DNA of 64,000 nt from Methylocystis sp. IM3 (GCF_038070105.1 NZ_JBBPBZ010000002.1:736501-800500), one strand, 5' to 3'. Positions 33,752-43,400 are shown, numbered from the stretch's first letter. The notes: generated by a model from the sequence alone, not told the origin. Made by a program: numbers and translations.

Positions 33752-34924
33752 ATGACCAGCATCGCCGTCATCAACGCCGGCTCCTCGAGCATCAAATTTG
33801 CGATCTTTTCCGCCCTGTCGAAGCCCGAGCTGAGGCTCAGGGGGATCGTCGAGGGGATTGGCGCGGCGCCGCGTGCGAGGCTCTCGGACGCTCGGGGCGC
33901 GACGCTGTTGAAAGAAAATTTCCCGCCCGCCGGCTTCGATCACGCGGCGGCGACGCGGACGATGATGCGCCTGGCCGCGCCCTGGCTGGAGGGACATGAC
34001 ATCGCCGTCGTCGGTCATCGCGTGGTTCATGGCGGAGCGGAATTCTCGAGGCCGTTGCGTCTGAACGCGGAAATCGTGGACCGCCTGGCCGCTTTCATCC
34101 CGCTGGCGCCGCTTCATCAACCGCACAATCTCGCCGTGATCCGGGCCATGTTCTCGGCACATCCCGAACTGCCGCAGATCGCTTGTTTCGATACGGCGTT
34201 CCATCGCAGTCAGCCGCCCATCGCGCAGGCCTTCGCCATACCGCGCGAATATGCCGAGGCCGGCGTGAGACGCTACGGGTTTCACGGAATCTCCTACCAA
34301 TATGTGAGCGGGCGGCTGACGGAGATCGCCCCCGAAATAGCAATGGGTCGGGTCATTGTGGCCCATCTCGGCAATGGGGCGAGCCTCTGCGCGATGAGCG
34401 GGGGCTGCAGCGTTGCAAGCACGATGGGTTTCACCGCCGTGGACGGGCTGATGATGGGCACTCGCTGCGGCGCGCTCGATCCCGGCGTGCTCATCCACAT
34501 GATGGATAATTACGGCATGGGCGCCCGCGAGCTCGAGGATTTGATCTATCGCAGATCCGGGCTTCTGGGCGTCTCTGGCGTCTCCTCCGACATGCGGACC
34601 TTGCGAGCCTCCAGTGCGCCGGAAGCCAGGGAGGCGATCGCTCTTTTTGTCTACCGCATCCTGCGCGAGGCCGGTTCGCTGGCCGCGGCGCTCGGGGGGC
34701 TCGACGCTCTGGTCTTCACCGGCGGGATCGGAGAAAACGATCACGAGACCCGTGCGGAGGTCGCCGCCGGCTGCGCATACCTCGGCCTCGTTTTGGACGA
34801 CGAGGCCAACCGGCGGGACATGCTGAGAATTTCAGCGAAGAATTCGACGATCGCCGCCTTCGTTGTCCCGACCAATGAGGAACTCGAAATCGCGCGCAGC
34901 GCAATGGCGCTGCGCGGCGGGTGA
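33752..34924 (+). CDS. ackA: Acetate kinase
   Basis: Interconverts acetate plus ATP and acetyl phosphate plus ADP. From the ATG at 33752 the protein has 390 residues and begins MTSIAVINAGSSSIKFAIFS, the family signature; a TTG at 33728 would add eight residues and is less likely. Other motifs: GHRVVHGGAEFSRP, CFDTAFHRSQPPIAQAFAIP, RRYGFHGISYQYV, VAHLGNGASLCAM and FTGGIGEND. Usual partners, phosphotransacetylase or phosphoketolase, are not adjacent, so it may serve acetyl-phosphate from elsewhere or acetate uptake. Confidence 0.93.
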   Translation: MTSIAVINAGSSSIKFAIFSALSKPELRLRGIVEGIGAAPRARLSDARGATLLKENFPPAGFDHAAATRTMMRLAAPWLEGHDIAVVGHRVVHGGAEFSRPLRLNAEIVDRLAAFIPLAPLHQPHNLAVIRAMFSAHPELPQIACFDTAFHRSQPPIAQAFAIPREYAEAGVRRYGFHGISYQYVSGRLTEIAPEIAMGRVIVAHLGNGASLCAMSGGCSVASTMGFTAVDGLMMGTRCGALDPGVLIHMMDNYGMGARELEDLIYRRSGLLGVSGVSSDMRTLRASSAPEAREAIALFVYRILREAGSLAAALGGLDALVFTGGIGENDHETRAEVAAGCAYLGLVLDDEANRRDMLRISAKNSTIAAFVVPTNEELEIARSAMALRGG

Positions 34925-35020
34925 TGAGTCTCCTGCTATTCATGTAAACTCGAGCCCGAGCTTTTTGGCTGCTGATTCGGGACGCCTCGGTCGGCCGGGC
35001 CAAGGACAGGAAACCGGCTG

Positions 35021-36037
35021 ATGTCTAGAAAAACCCTGCTGATTCTGCTTGCGGCCGTCGCCGTCGTCGGGTCGTTCTTCGGTTATCAGTACTGGCTCGA
35101 CGTCCAATCGCGGCTGCCACCCGGAATCGTTTCGGGCAATGGCCGGCTCGAGGGCAAGCTCGTCGACATCGCCGCCAAGGAGCCGCTGCGAGTCAAGCAG
35201 ATCTTCTTCGACGAGGGCGACCTCGTGAAGCCCGGCGACGTCGTGGCGCAGATGGACACCAACACGCTCGAAGCCCAACTCGCCGAAGCAAAAATGAATG
35301 TGGTCGCGACCCAGGAAAAGGAGGCGGTCGCCCAGGCGACGATCCAGCGGACCAAGGCGCAGATCGATCTTGCGAAAATTGAGGTCAAACGCAGCCAGGC
35401 GCTCGTCGCCCAGCGCGCCGGCTCGCAGCGGGAGCTCGATGTGCGGATGACCTCTCTGAAAACGACCTCCGCCGCCTTGCAGGAGGAAGAGGCGAAGGTG
35501 CGCACCATCCAGCAGCAGGTCGAAGTGGCCAAGGCGCAGGTTGCGACTATTCAGACGCGCATCGACGACGCCACGTTGCGCTCGCCGGTGCTGGGGCGCG
35601 TCCTCTACAAGCTGGCGGAGGTCGGCGAGGTCCTCGCCGCCGGCGGCAAGGCGATGACGCTCGTCAATCTCGAAGACGTTTATATGGAAATCTATCTTCC
35701 GGCCGCGGATGCGGCGCGGGTGAAGATCGGGGCCGAGGCCCGCATCGCTTTCGATCAGACTGCGGGCCGATCGATCGCGGGCTATGTCAGCTTCGTTTCT
35801 CCGGAGGCGCAATTTACGCCAAAGCAGGTGGAGACCCGCAGCGAGCGTGAGAAGCTCATGTTCCGCGTGAAGATCAAGGTGCCGGAAAAGACGGTCAGCG
35901 GCTTCATCGAATCGATCAAGACGGGCGTGCGCGGCGTGGGTTACGTGAAGCTCGACGAGTCCGCCGAGTGGCCGGCATGGCTGCAAAACCCGATCACGCC
36001 GCCGGAGACGAACGGCAAGTCCGCCGACAAAGGCTGA
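35021..36037 (+). CDS. HlyD-family membrane fusion protein
   Basis: Periplasmic adaptor of a tripartite exporter, 338 residues. One N-terminal membrane helix (about 4-22), then a lipoyl-like half (GNGRLEGKLVDIAAKEPLRV), a helical hairpin (about 80-185, rich in Gln/Lys/Ala heptads), the second lipoyl half (DATLRSPVLGRVLYKLAEVG) and a beta-barrel domain. The sequence resembles YhiI-type adaptors, which always stand before RbbA-like double ATPases, as here (46-base gap). Confidence 0.92.
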   Translation: MSRKTLLILLAAVAVVGSFFGYQYWLDVQSRLPPGIVSGNGRLEGKLVDIAAKEPLRVKQIFFDEGDLVKPGDVVAQMDTNTLEAQLAEAKMNVVATQEKEAVAQATIQRTKAQIDLAKIEVKRSQALVAQRAGSQRELDVRMTSLKTTSAALQEEEAKVRTIQQQVEVAKAQVATIQTRIDDATLRSPVLGRVLYKLAEVGEVLAAGGKAMTLVNLEDVYMEIYLPAADAARVKIGAEARIAFDQTAGRSIAGYVSFVSPEAQFTPKQVETRSEREKLMFRVKIKVPEKTVSGFIESIKTGVRGVGYVKLDESAEWPAWLQNPITPPETNGKSADKG

Positions 36038-36083
36038 CGAAGCGCAACCCCATAGTTGATCACGCCTGCAAGAGTCCGGGACG

Positions 36084-38870
36084 ATGAGCACAGAGTCTCT
36101 CGACGTCGCAAAGCCGGGAACAGCCCACGCGCCTCCGGTTGTTTCCATAAAGGGCGTGATCCATCGCTATGGAGATACGCTGGCGATCGACGATTTTTCG
36201 CTCGACATTCCGAGCGGCCGCATGGTCGGGATCATCGGCCCCGACGGAGTCGGCAAATCCACTTTGATGGCGCTCATCGCCGGCTCGAAGACCATTCAGC
36301 AGGGGCAGGTGATCGCGCTCGGCGGCGATATGGCCGACGCGCGCCATCGGCGCGGCGCCTGTCTGCGCATCGCCTATATGCCCCAGGGTCTCGGCAAGAA
36401 CCTCTATTTCGAGCTGAGCGTGCGCGAGAATGTCGACTTCATGGCTCGGCTCTTCGGACTGTCGGGGACCGCGCGCCCGGTGAAAGTGAAGGAGTTGCTC
36501 GACGCCACGGGCCTCGGCCCCTTTCCGGACCGCCCGGCCGGCAAGCTTTCGGGCGGCATGAAACAGAAGGTGGGCCTGTGCGGCGCGCTCGTGCACGAGC
36601 CCGACCTTCTCATTCTGGACGAGCCGACGACCGGCGTCGACCCTCTGTCGCGCCGTCAGTTCTGGGCGCTCATCGACGACATTCGCGCCAGCCGGCCGAG
36701 CATGAGCGTGCTCATCTCGACCGCCTATATGGACGAAGCCCAGAGGTGGGACTGGATCGTGGCCATGGACGCCGGCAAGGTGCTGGCGACCGGCGCGCCT
36801 GCCGAACTGATGGCGAAGACGGGCGCCAGCGATCTGGAAGAATGTTTCGTCCGGCTTCTCCCCGAGGAGAAGCGCACCGGCCATGTGGCGCTCACGATCC
36901 CGCCCCGTCCGGAAGGCGTGAAGGAGATCGCCATCGACGCGAGGGGGCTGACCCGCCGTTTCGGCGATTTCGTCGCAGTCGATCATGTGACGCTATCGAT
37001 CGAACGCGGCGAGATATTCGGTTTTCTCGGCTCGAACGGCTGCGGCAAGTCCACAACGATGAAAATGCTGACCGGACTGCTGCCGCCGACCGAAGGCGCG
37101 GCGACGCTTTTCGGCCAGGCCGTCGACGCCGGCAGCATCGAGGTGCGCAAGAACATCGGCTATATGACCCAGGCCTTCTCGCTCTATGGCGAGCTCACCG
37201 TGCGCCAGAATCTGGTTCTCGATGCACGGCTTTATCATATACCGGCCGAGAAGGCCCAAGAGCGCATCGCCAGCCTCGTCGAGAAATTCGGACTCGGCCC
37301 CTATATGGACGCGCTCGCCGGCGATCTGCCCATGGGCCTCCGTCAACGCCTGTCGCTCGCCGTCGCCGTTCTGCACGACCCGCCGCTCCTCATCCTCGAC
37401 GAGCCGACATCGGGCGTGGATCCGGTCGCGCGCGACAGTTTCTGGGAGCTTTTGATCGACCTGTCACGCAATCAGGGCGTGACCATCTTCGTCACCACCC
37501 ATTTCATGAACGAGGCGATGCGCTGCGACCGCATCTCGCTCATGCATGCGGGGAAGGTGCTCGCCTGCGACGCGCCACAAAAGCTCATCGACGCGCGCGG
37601 CGCCGAAAATCTGGAGGAAGCCTTCATCGGCTATATGGAAGAGGCGATCGGCGCCTCCGCCGAGGAAAAGCGACAGGAGGCCGAGGCGGCGACGGCCGCG
37701 AAGGCGCTCGAGACGCCCGAGACCGCGCATCTTGCGGGGATGGCTTTGCGGCTTGCGCGCATGTTCGCCTACAGCGTCAACGAGACGATGCAGATCCTGC
37801 GTGATCCGGTCCGACTGGCCTTCGCGTTCATCGGCTCGGCGTTGCTCATGCTGGTGTTCGGATTTGGCATCACCACCGATGTCGAGCATATCCGCTACGC
37901 CGCCCTTGATATGGACCATTCTCCCGAGAGCCGGGCCTATCTCCAGCAATTTTCGGGAACGCCGCGCTATTTCCTCGAGACGCTCCCTGTCGCGTCCTCT
38001 GAGGATGCGCTCGAGCGGCTGCGTTCCGACGATATTTCGCTCGTCATCGAAATCCCGCCGGGGTTCGGCCGCGATTTGCGCAAGGGATCGAGGGCCGAGA
38101 TTCTCGCGCAGGTCGATGGCGCCAACACGTTTCGCGGCGAAACTGTTTCGCAATATGTCCAGGGCGTTCAGGACAAAGCGCTTCGAGACCCCGCCAATGG
38201 CCTGAACGTCACGCCGCCCAAATATACGGCGCGGTTCCAGGAACGCTACATGTACAATCCGACGTTCGAGAGCGTGTACGCCATGGTCCCGAGCGTTCCG
38301 CCGATTCTTCTCATTCTCATTCCCGCCATTCTGATGGCGATCAGCGTCGTGCGCGAGAAGGAGCTCGGCTCCATCATCAATTTCTATGTGACGCCAACCG
38401 GACGCTTCGAATATCTGCTCGGAAAGCAGCTTCCCTATATCGCCATCGGCATGCTCAATTATTTCATTTTGGCGGCCATGGCGGTCTGGGTTTTCGGCAT
38501 TCCAGTCAAGGGCAGTTTTCTCATGCTGACCCTCTGCACCCTTCTTTATGTGACGACCACGACGGGCCTGGGTCTCGTCATCTCGACCTTTGTGAGCAGC
38601 CAGGTGGCGGCTGTTTTCATCACGGCAATCGTCACGCTCGTGCCGACGATCCAGTTTTCCGGCCTGATGCAGCCCGTTTCGACTCTCGCTGGCCGCGCGA
38701 AGCTCGTGGGCACGATCTGGCCGACGACCTATTACATGCACGCGAGCAAGGGCGTCTTCACCAAGGGCCTCAGCGCCGATCTGCTCATGCAGGACATTAT
38801 CTTCCTTGCCTGCTGCATTCCGGTCCTCTGGGCTGTGAGCGCGCTCGCGCTGAGGAAGCAGGAGAAGTAG
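36084..38870 (+). CDS. ABC exporter: two fused ATPase domains plus membrane domain (RbbA/YhiH-like)
   Basis: A 928-residue fusion. ATPase 1 has Walker A IGPDGVGKST (51-60), signature KLSGGMKQKVGLC and Walker B LLILDEPTTGVDP. ATPase 2 has Walker A GSNGCGKST (about 316-324), a variant signature DLPMGLRQRLSLA and LLILDEPTSGVDP. The C-terminal third is an ABC2-type membrane domain with about six helices and a large periplasmic loop. This domain order is that of RbbA/YhiH. With the adaptor, a second permease and an outer-membrane factor it forms a complete export system; the substrate (drug, lipid or peptide) is unknown. Confidence 0.93.
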   Translation: MSTESLDVAKPGTAHAPPVVSIKGVIHRYGDTLAIDDFSLDIPSGRMVGIIGPDGVGKSTLMALIAGSKTIQQGQVIALGGDMADARHRRGACLRIAYMPQGLGKNLYFELSVRENVDFMARLFGLSGTARPVKVKELLDATGLGPFPDRPAGKLSGGMKQKVGLCGALVHEPDLLILDEPTTGVDPLSRRQFWALIDDIRASRPSMSVLISTAYMDEAQRWDWIVAMDAGKVLATGAPAELMAKTGASDLEECFVRLLPEEKRTGHVALTIPPRPEGVKEIAIDARGLTRRFGDFVAVDHVTLSIERGEIFGFLGSNGCGKSTTMKMLTGLLPPTEGAATLFGQAVDAGSIEVRKNIGYMTQAFSLYGELTVRQNLVLDARLYHIPAEKAQERIASLVEKFGLGPYMDALAGDLPMGLRQRLSLAVAVLHDPPLLILDEPTSGVDPVARDSFWELLIDLSRNQGVTIFVTTHFMNEAMRCDRISLMHAGKVLACDAPQKLIDARGAENLEEAFIGYMEEAIGASAEEKRQEAEAATAAKALETPETAHLAGMALRLARMFAYSVNETMQILRDPVRLAFAFIGSALLMLVFGFGITTDVEHIRYAALDMDHSPESRAYLQQFSGTPRYFLETLPVASSEDALERLRSDDISLVIEIPPGFGRDLRKGSRAEILAQVDGANTFRGETVSQYVQGVQDKALRDPANGLNVTPPKYTARFQERYMYNPTFESVYAMVPSVPPILLILIPAILMAISVVREKELGSIINFYVTPTGRFEYLLGKQLPYIAIGMLNYFILAAMAVWVFGIPVKGSFLMLTLCTLLYVTTTTGLGLVISTFVSSQVAAVFITAIVTLVPTIQFSGLMQPVSTLAGRAKLVGTIWPTTYYMHASKGVFTKGLSADLLMQDIIFLACCIPVLWAVSALALRKQEK

Positions 38871-38876
38871 CCGACC

Positions 38877-40001
38877 ATGAAGATGCTGCTCAACATCCTG
38901 TGGCTGGGGATCAAGGAGCTGCGCAGCCTGGGCAGCGATCTCGTTATGATGATCTTCGTCGCCTACGCCTTTACGGGGGCGATTTACATACAGGCGACCG
39001 GCACGTCGAGTGAGGTGAACAATGCCTCGATCGCTTTTGTTGACGAGGACCATTCCGCCCTCTCGAAGGAGCTGATGAACGCTTTCTATCCACCGCGCTT
39101 TCAGGAGCCCGAGATCATCGGAGTCAATGAGGTCGAAACCGCGATGGACGAAGGCCGCTTCATGTTCGTGGTGACCATTCCTCCCCGCTTCGAGTCGAAT
39201 CTGAGGGCAGGGCGTCACCCCGACATCCAGCTCAGCATCGACGCCACCGCCATGCAGCAGGCGTCGATCGGGGCCGGCTATATCAGGAACATCGTCAACG
39301 ACCGCATCACCTCCTTCTTCACGCGCGGGAGCGGGGTCAAGCCGCAGCCGATCGATCTCGTCATCCGCCGGATGTTCAATCCCAATGGCGTCACCGCCTG
39401 GTTCACGAGCGTCGTCGGCATCATCAATCAGATCTCGATGCTCACCATCATCCTGACGGGCGCCGCCGTCATCCGCGAGCGCGAACATGGGACGCTGGAG
39501 CATCTTCTCGTCATGCCGCTGACCGCCTTTGAGATCGCCATGGCCAAGGTCTGGGCGAACAGTCTCGTGATCCTGTTGGCGACGTCGGCTTCGCTCTATC
39601 TCGTCGTGATGAAAACGCTCGACGTGCCCTTCGCGGGCTCTGTCGCACTGTGGTTTTCAGGCGTCGTTCTCTATCTATTTTTCGCGACCGCGCTTGGCAT
39701 ATTTCTCGGCACTGTTTCGCAATCCATGGCGCAGTTCGCGCTTTTGATTATTCTCGTCGTTGTCGTCCTGCAGCTTTTGTCCGGCGGGAGCACGCCCGTG
39801 GAGAGCCAGCCGCAGTGGCTTCAATATCTGACCTTCTTCCTTCCCTCGCGCCACTTCGTGAGTTTCTCGCAGAAGATCATCTATCGCGGTGGGGGCCTTG
39901 CGGCCGTCTGGCCGCAATTCGCCATGGTCGGCGCGGTCGGCCTCGCCTTTTTCGTCTACAGCCTTTCGCTGTTCCGGAAATCGATCGCGGTCACGAAGTA
40001 A
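38877..40001 (+). CDS. ABC-2 type permease (YhhJ-like)
   Basis: A 374-residue inner-membrane permease, six bases after the fused ATPase gene. One N-terminal helix, a periplasmic domain (about 40-170) and five C-terminal helices fit the ABC-2 family. NQISMLTIILTGAAVIRERE and HGTLEHLLVMPLTAFEI are conserved permease segments. It pairs with the membrane half of the preceding protein to form the transport channel. Confidence 0.92.
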   Translation: MKMLLNILWLGIKELRSLGSDLVMMIFVAYAFTGAIYIQATGTSSEVNNASIAFVDEDHSALSKELMNAFYPPRFQEPEIIGVNEVETAMDEGRFMFVVTIPPRFESNLRAGRHPDIQLSIDATAMQQASIGAGYIRNIVNDRITSFFTRGSGVKPQPIDLVIRRMFNPNGVTAWFTSVVGIINQISMLTIILTGAAVIREREHGTLEHLLVMPLTAFEIAMAKVWANSLVILLATSASLYLVVMKTLDVPFAGSVALWFSGVVLYLFFATALGIFLGTVSQSMAQFALLIILVVVVLQLLSGGSTPVESQPQWLQYLTFFLPSRHFVSFSQKIIYRGGGLAAVWPQFAMVGAVGLAFFVYSLSLFRKSIAVTK

Positions 40002-40145
40002 GGACACTTTTCGCTCAAGGGGTCCGGTCGGTCGTCGACTGCGCCCGAGGTCTCGCTTTAACGAAAAATCAACTTTAAGAATTAGGGCGACTCTTTCGTG
40101 ATTCGCTTGAAGCAAGCGCGCCCGGAAGGATGTTGGGGAGCCCTC

Positions 40146-41792
40146 ATGCGCAGTTGTCAGGCCAAGCGCCGTTCCAGCGCTTTTCCTTTGCCCCTGCTGG
40201 GCCTCGCTCTTGTTGTCGGCGGCTGCGCGGTCGGGCCCGATTTTCTGCCGCCCGAAGCCCCGGTCCAGGAGAACTGGATCGAGAAAAGCGACCGGCGCGT
40301 TTCCAACAAGGAGGCGAAGGCCGACTGGTGGCGCGTTTTCCACGATCCGACGCTCGATCGGCTCGTTCGCGCCGGCGCCGGCCAGAATCTTCCCGTGCAG
40401 ATCGCGGGACTGCGTATTCTCGAAGCGCGCGCGCAGCTCGGCATTGCCATTGGCGAGTTGTTTCCCCAGCAGCAGGAGGCGGCGGGCGCGGGGACGTGGA
40501 ACAAGTTGAGCGAGCGGGTCGCAAACCGGGCCAATCTGCCCAAACATGCCTTCGCCGACTACTCGCTCGGCTTCAATGCGAGCTGGGAGCTCGATTTCTG
40601 GGGCCGGTTCCGCCGCAATATCGAGGCCGCGGATGCGGCGATGACTGCGACGATGGCGGATTACGACAACGCGCTCGTCTCGCTCACGGGCGATATTGCG
40701 CGCGTCTACACTGAGCTGCGCACCTACGAGACTCTGCTCGAAATCGCGCGGGAAAATGTGCGTCTTCAGAGGGACGGGCTGCAGATCGCGGAGGCGCGTT
40801 TCCGCGCCGGCGCGACCTCGGAGCTCGACGTCGTCCAGCAACGCGCCCTGCTCGAGAATACGATCGCCTCCATTCCGGAGCTCGAGACCGGCGCGCAACG
40901 CGCGAAAAATGCGCTGAGCGTGCTGCTCGGCGAACCGCCTGGGGGCGTCGAGCCGCTGCTCGGCGGACCGAAAAAGATCCCCGCCGCATCGTCGCGCGTG
41001 GCCGTCGGCCTGCCCGCCGAACTGTTGCGCCGCCGGCCGGATGTTCGAGCTGCCGAAATGCGGGCTGCGGCCGAGAGCGCGCGCATCGGCGTCGCGGAGG
41101 CGGAGCTTTATCCGCATTTCTATCTCTTCGGCGAAATCGGCGTACAGGCGTCGGATGTCGCCAAGCTCTTCGCGCCGGGGAGCGTGTTCCTGACCGCCGG
41201 GCCGAGCTTCCGATGGTCGATTCTCAATTACGGGCGCATCGCGGATGCAGTGCGCGCGCAGGACGCGCGTTTCCAGGCGTCGCTCGTCGCTTACGAGGAC
41301 ACAGTGCTCAAGGCGGCGCGCGAAGTCGAGGACGCGCTCATTGGCTTCCTGAAAGCGCAGCAACGCGCCGGCGCGCTCGAGCGCTCCGTTGCGGCGGCGC
41401 AGCGGGCGGTGGAATTGTCGTTCATCCAGTACAAGGAAGGGGCAGAGAACTTTCAGCGCGTTCTCGATGCGCAGACCCGGCTCCTCGAGGAGCGCAACAG
41501 GCTGGCGGATACACGCGGATCAATCGCCGCCAATCTTATCGCCCTTTACCGGGCGCTGGGCGGCGGGTGGGAAATCCGCAGCGGCAAGCCGATCGTACCG
41601 GACGCGATGCAAGCGCAGATGGCCGCGCGCACCGATTGGGGGAGGCTTCTGCCGGCGCCGCCCGCGCCCGCGGTTGATCAGCTGCGGGCGCCGCCGGCGG
41701 CCGGCGAGACCGTGCCGCTCATGCGGCCGGATGACGAGCCCGCCATCCCGGCAGGCTTCCCGCTCCAGCCGGGCAGGCCCGCGAATCCATAA
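40146..41792 (+). CDS. Outer-membrane efflux lipoprotein, NodT family
   Basis: TolC-like channel of the exporter. The ATG at 40146 is chosen for its GGGGAG ribosome-binding site and because it gives a clean lipoprotein signal with lipobox VGGC (Cys27); a GTG at 40098 is the longer alternative. 548 residues. Family features: CAVGPDFLPPEAPV, ADWWRVFHDPTLDRLV, LLRRRPDVRAAEMR and the long helical repeats. The Pro/Ala-rich C-terminal extension of about 60 residues is unusual. A terminator follows at 41806. Confidence 0.92.
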   Translation: MRSCQAKRRSSAFPLPLLGLALVVGGCAVGPDFLPPEAPVQENWIEKSDRRVSNKEAKADWWRVFHDPTLDRLVRAGAGQNLPVQIAGLRILEARAQLGIAIGELFPQQQEAAGAGTWNKLSERVANRANLPKHAFADYSLGFNASWELDFWGRFRRNIEAADAAMTATMADYDNALVSLTGDIARVYTELRTYETLLEIARENVRLQRDGLQIAEARFRAGATSELDVVQQRALLENTIASIPELETGAQRAKNALSVLLGEPPGGVEPLLGGPKKIPAASSRVAVGLPAELLRRRPDVRAAEMRAAAESARIGVAEAELYPHFYLFGEIGVQASDVAKLFAPGSVFLTAGPSFRWSILNYGRIADAVRAQDARFQASLVAYEDTVLKAAREVEDALIGFLKAQQRAGALERSVAAAQRAVELSFIQYKEGAENFQRVLDAQTRLLEERNRLADTRGSIAANLIALYRALGGGWEIRSGKPIVPDAMQAQMAARTDWGRLLPAPPAPAVDQLRAPPAAGETVPLMRPDDEPAIPAGFPLQPGRPANP

Positions 41793-41805
41793 TTTGCCCG
41801 GCAGG

Positions 41806-41838
41806 ACGCCCCACACACAGAAATGCGTGGGGCGTTTT
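41806..41838 (+). terminator. Intrinsic terminator of the exporter operon
   Basis: ACGCCCCAC (41806-41814) pairs with GTGGGGCGT (41827-41835) and is followed by TTTT. It lies 14 bases after the outer-membrane factor stop and 24 bases before the stop of the convergent gene, so it may serve both strands. Confidence 0.85.
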
Positions 41839-41861
41839 CCCGAGTTTGACGGCGCTTGCGA

Positions 41862-42254
41862 CTAGAACGGGCCAAGCCCCAATCCGAACATGCCGCCGCC
41901 GACGCCGAGACCGAACAGGCCGCCATCCCCGGCATAACCATATGCGCCATAAGGCGACGCCGCGTATGTCGCGCCGGCATAACCATAGGTTCCGCATCCG
42001 CCGCAGCACGATCCGCCATAGCCGTAAGCCGCCGGAGCCCCGTAACCATAGGCGACAGGAGCGGCGTAACCATAGACGGCCCGCCTCATATAGCCCCAAT
42101 GGTGGTGATGATGGCGGTGCCAGCCCTTGCTCCAACCATAGTGCGAGCCACAGCGCCGATAGACATGCGCATCGGCGGCGGTGGTGAAAACGAGCCCCGC
42201 GCTTGCGGCGATGGCCGTCGCCAGGGCGATCGTCTTGACGCATTTGAGACTCAT
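41862..42254 (-). CDS. Secreted Gly/Tyr/His-rich low-complexity protein
   Basis: A 130-residue protein with an excellent AGGAGGG ribosome-binding site before the ATG at 42254. Signal peptide at 1-29 (cleavage near ADA-HVYRR). The mature part has a five-His run (WHRHHHHHWGYMRRA), then repeated YGY/AxxYGYG units, a Cys-containing GGSCCGGCGTYGY and a glycine-rich end. Composition suggests a surface or metal-binding structural protein. Similar low-complexity exported proteins are common in Rhizobiales; no function is assigned. Confidence 0.7.
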   Translation of the reverse strand: MSLKCVKTIALATAIAASAGLVFTTAADAHVYRRCGSHYGWSKGWHRHHHHHWGYMRRAVYGYAAPVAYGYGAPAAYGYGGSCCGGCGTYGYAGATYAASPYGAYGYAGDGGLFGLGVGGGMFGLGLGPF

Positions 42255-42532
42255 AATGCCCTCCTGCTTGCAAAGACCGCGCCCAGCGCCCCAATCGGCC
42301 TGCCTTTTGGTTGGCGCCGCGACTGACAGGCGGTCGATATCGCCGGCAAGTTGGGCTCGCTGGCGCCTTGTCAAGCGGGGCGGCGGAAAAGGGCGCAGCA
42401 GAAAGCGCGTGGCGCCGTGAGCAGGGCCGGCAGGCCAAAAAGCCCGCGATCGCCGCAATCAAACCCCTCGAATGCGTCGCTCTTTCGCTATAGCCTCGCG
42501 CCGCCCGCGCCGGGCAAGCAGGAGTTCATGAT

Positions 42533-43111
42533 ATGCCGAAGCCTTTTGATGTTTTTGTCTACGAAGCGCCGGACGCGCTCGCCGTGCATTGGGGGTGGGC
42601 GCTCGCCCTGGGCGTCGTCATTGGCGTCCTCGGCGTTCTCGCCATCCTTCGGGCCACGACCGCCACCAAGATCGCCGTCGGCTTTCTCGGTATCTTGCTC
42701 ATCGTCTCCGCCGCCTCGATTCTGCTGTTCAGTCTTTCCGTCGCCGGCCTGTGGACCGAGTTCTTCGTTCAGGTCCTGTGGGGCGTCCTGGTGGGCGTCG
42801 TCGGCGTCATCCTGCTGACGCGGCCCATGCTCAGCGCCGAGGCGATCACGCTGGTGATCTGCTTCTATTTCCTCATCAGCGGGCTCTCGACGATCGGCTT
42901 CGCCTTCACCTCTCATCTCGAGGGCATGTGGGTCTATCTTCTGCAGGGCGGCGTCAGCCTGTTCCTCGGCGTGCTCCTGCTGGTGGGATGGCCTTTCACG
43001 GGCGACTGGGCGATCGGGACGTTCATCGGCATCGATCTGCTGTTCAAGAGCGGATCGATCATCGCCCTCGCCCTCGGCCTGCGCGCGATCTCCGAAGGGC
43101 CTCTGTTTTAG
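42533..43111 (+). CDS. hdeD: HdeD family membrane protein (DUF308)
   Basis: A 192-residue polytopic protein with six helices. LALGVVIGVLGVLAILRATT and VQVLWGVLVGVVGVILLTRP and GGVSLFLGVLLLVGWP are the repeated GxxxGxxxL-type segments of the HdeD/DUF308 family. In E. coli HdeD is linked to acid resistance at high cell density; in alphaproteobacteria the role is less clear. AGGAG precedes the ATG. It is followed by a RIME-like element. Confidence 0.85.
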   Translation: MPKPFDVFVYEAPDALAVHWGWALALGVVIGVLGVLAILRATTATKIAVGFLGILLIVSAASILLFSLSVAGLWTEFFVQVLWGVLVGVVGVILLTRPMLSAEAITLVICFYFLISGLSTIGFAFTSHLEGMWVYLLQGGVSLFLGVLLLVGWPFTGDWAIGTFIGIDLLFKSGSIIALALGLRAISEGPLF

Positions 43112-43208
43112 CGCGCTTTCCGCCGAAGCGGGAACCGGTTCGGCGGTAGAAGCACGAACAAACAAGAAGCTGGAGCTTCGATCCGAGTCCAACGGATCGG
43201 ACTCCAGG
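43112..43208. repeat. RIME-like rhizobial intergenic palindromic element
   Basis: Two hairpins separated by about 25 bases: CGCCGAA/TTCGGCG (43121-43145) and a nested one with outer TGGAG/CTCCA and inner CGATCCG/CGGATCG (43171-43206). The connecting text AACAAACAAGAAGCTGGAGC resembles the widespread Rhizobiales element whose copies read AACAAG...TAGAGC between palindromes. It starts at the hdeD stop. Copy number elsewhere cannot be seen from this window. Confidence 0.65.
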
Positions 43209-43400
43209 CCCCTTGTCCGACAAAAAGCAGAGGGCCGTCGCCTCGGCCCTCCTCTCCGCCAGGGAAGCCCGGCAAGCATTTTTGGCTTTTCGGGCGAACA
43301 GTTGCGCCTGTATGGTCGCGGCAGGCGGCTGCGCCGGGATCCGGCCGGCCGCCACGCGAGCTGGCGCGCGCATCCCGTCGGGGCGAGGGCAGGCGAGGGC

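Noticed and set aside
37464..39503. 679-codon minus-strand open frame across the ABC transporter genes
   Set aside because: It is antisense to two clear transporter genes and its translation is a charged, low-information sequence typical of shadow frames.
43131..43135. GGAAC within the hdeD-parA gap as an EcfG promoter
   Set aside because: It belongs to the RIME-like hairpin and has no CGTT at the right spacing.
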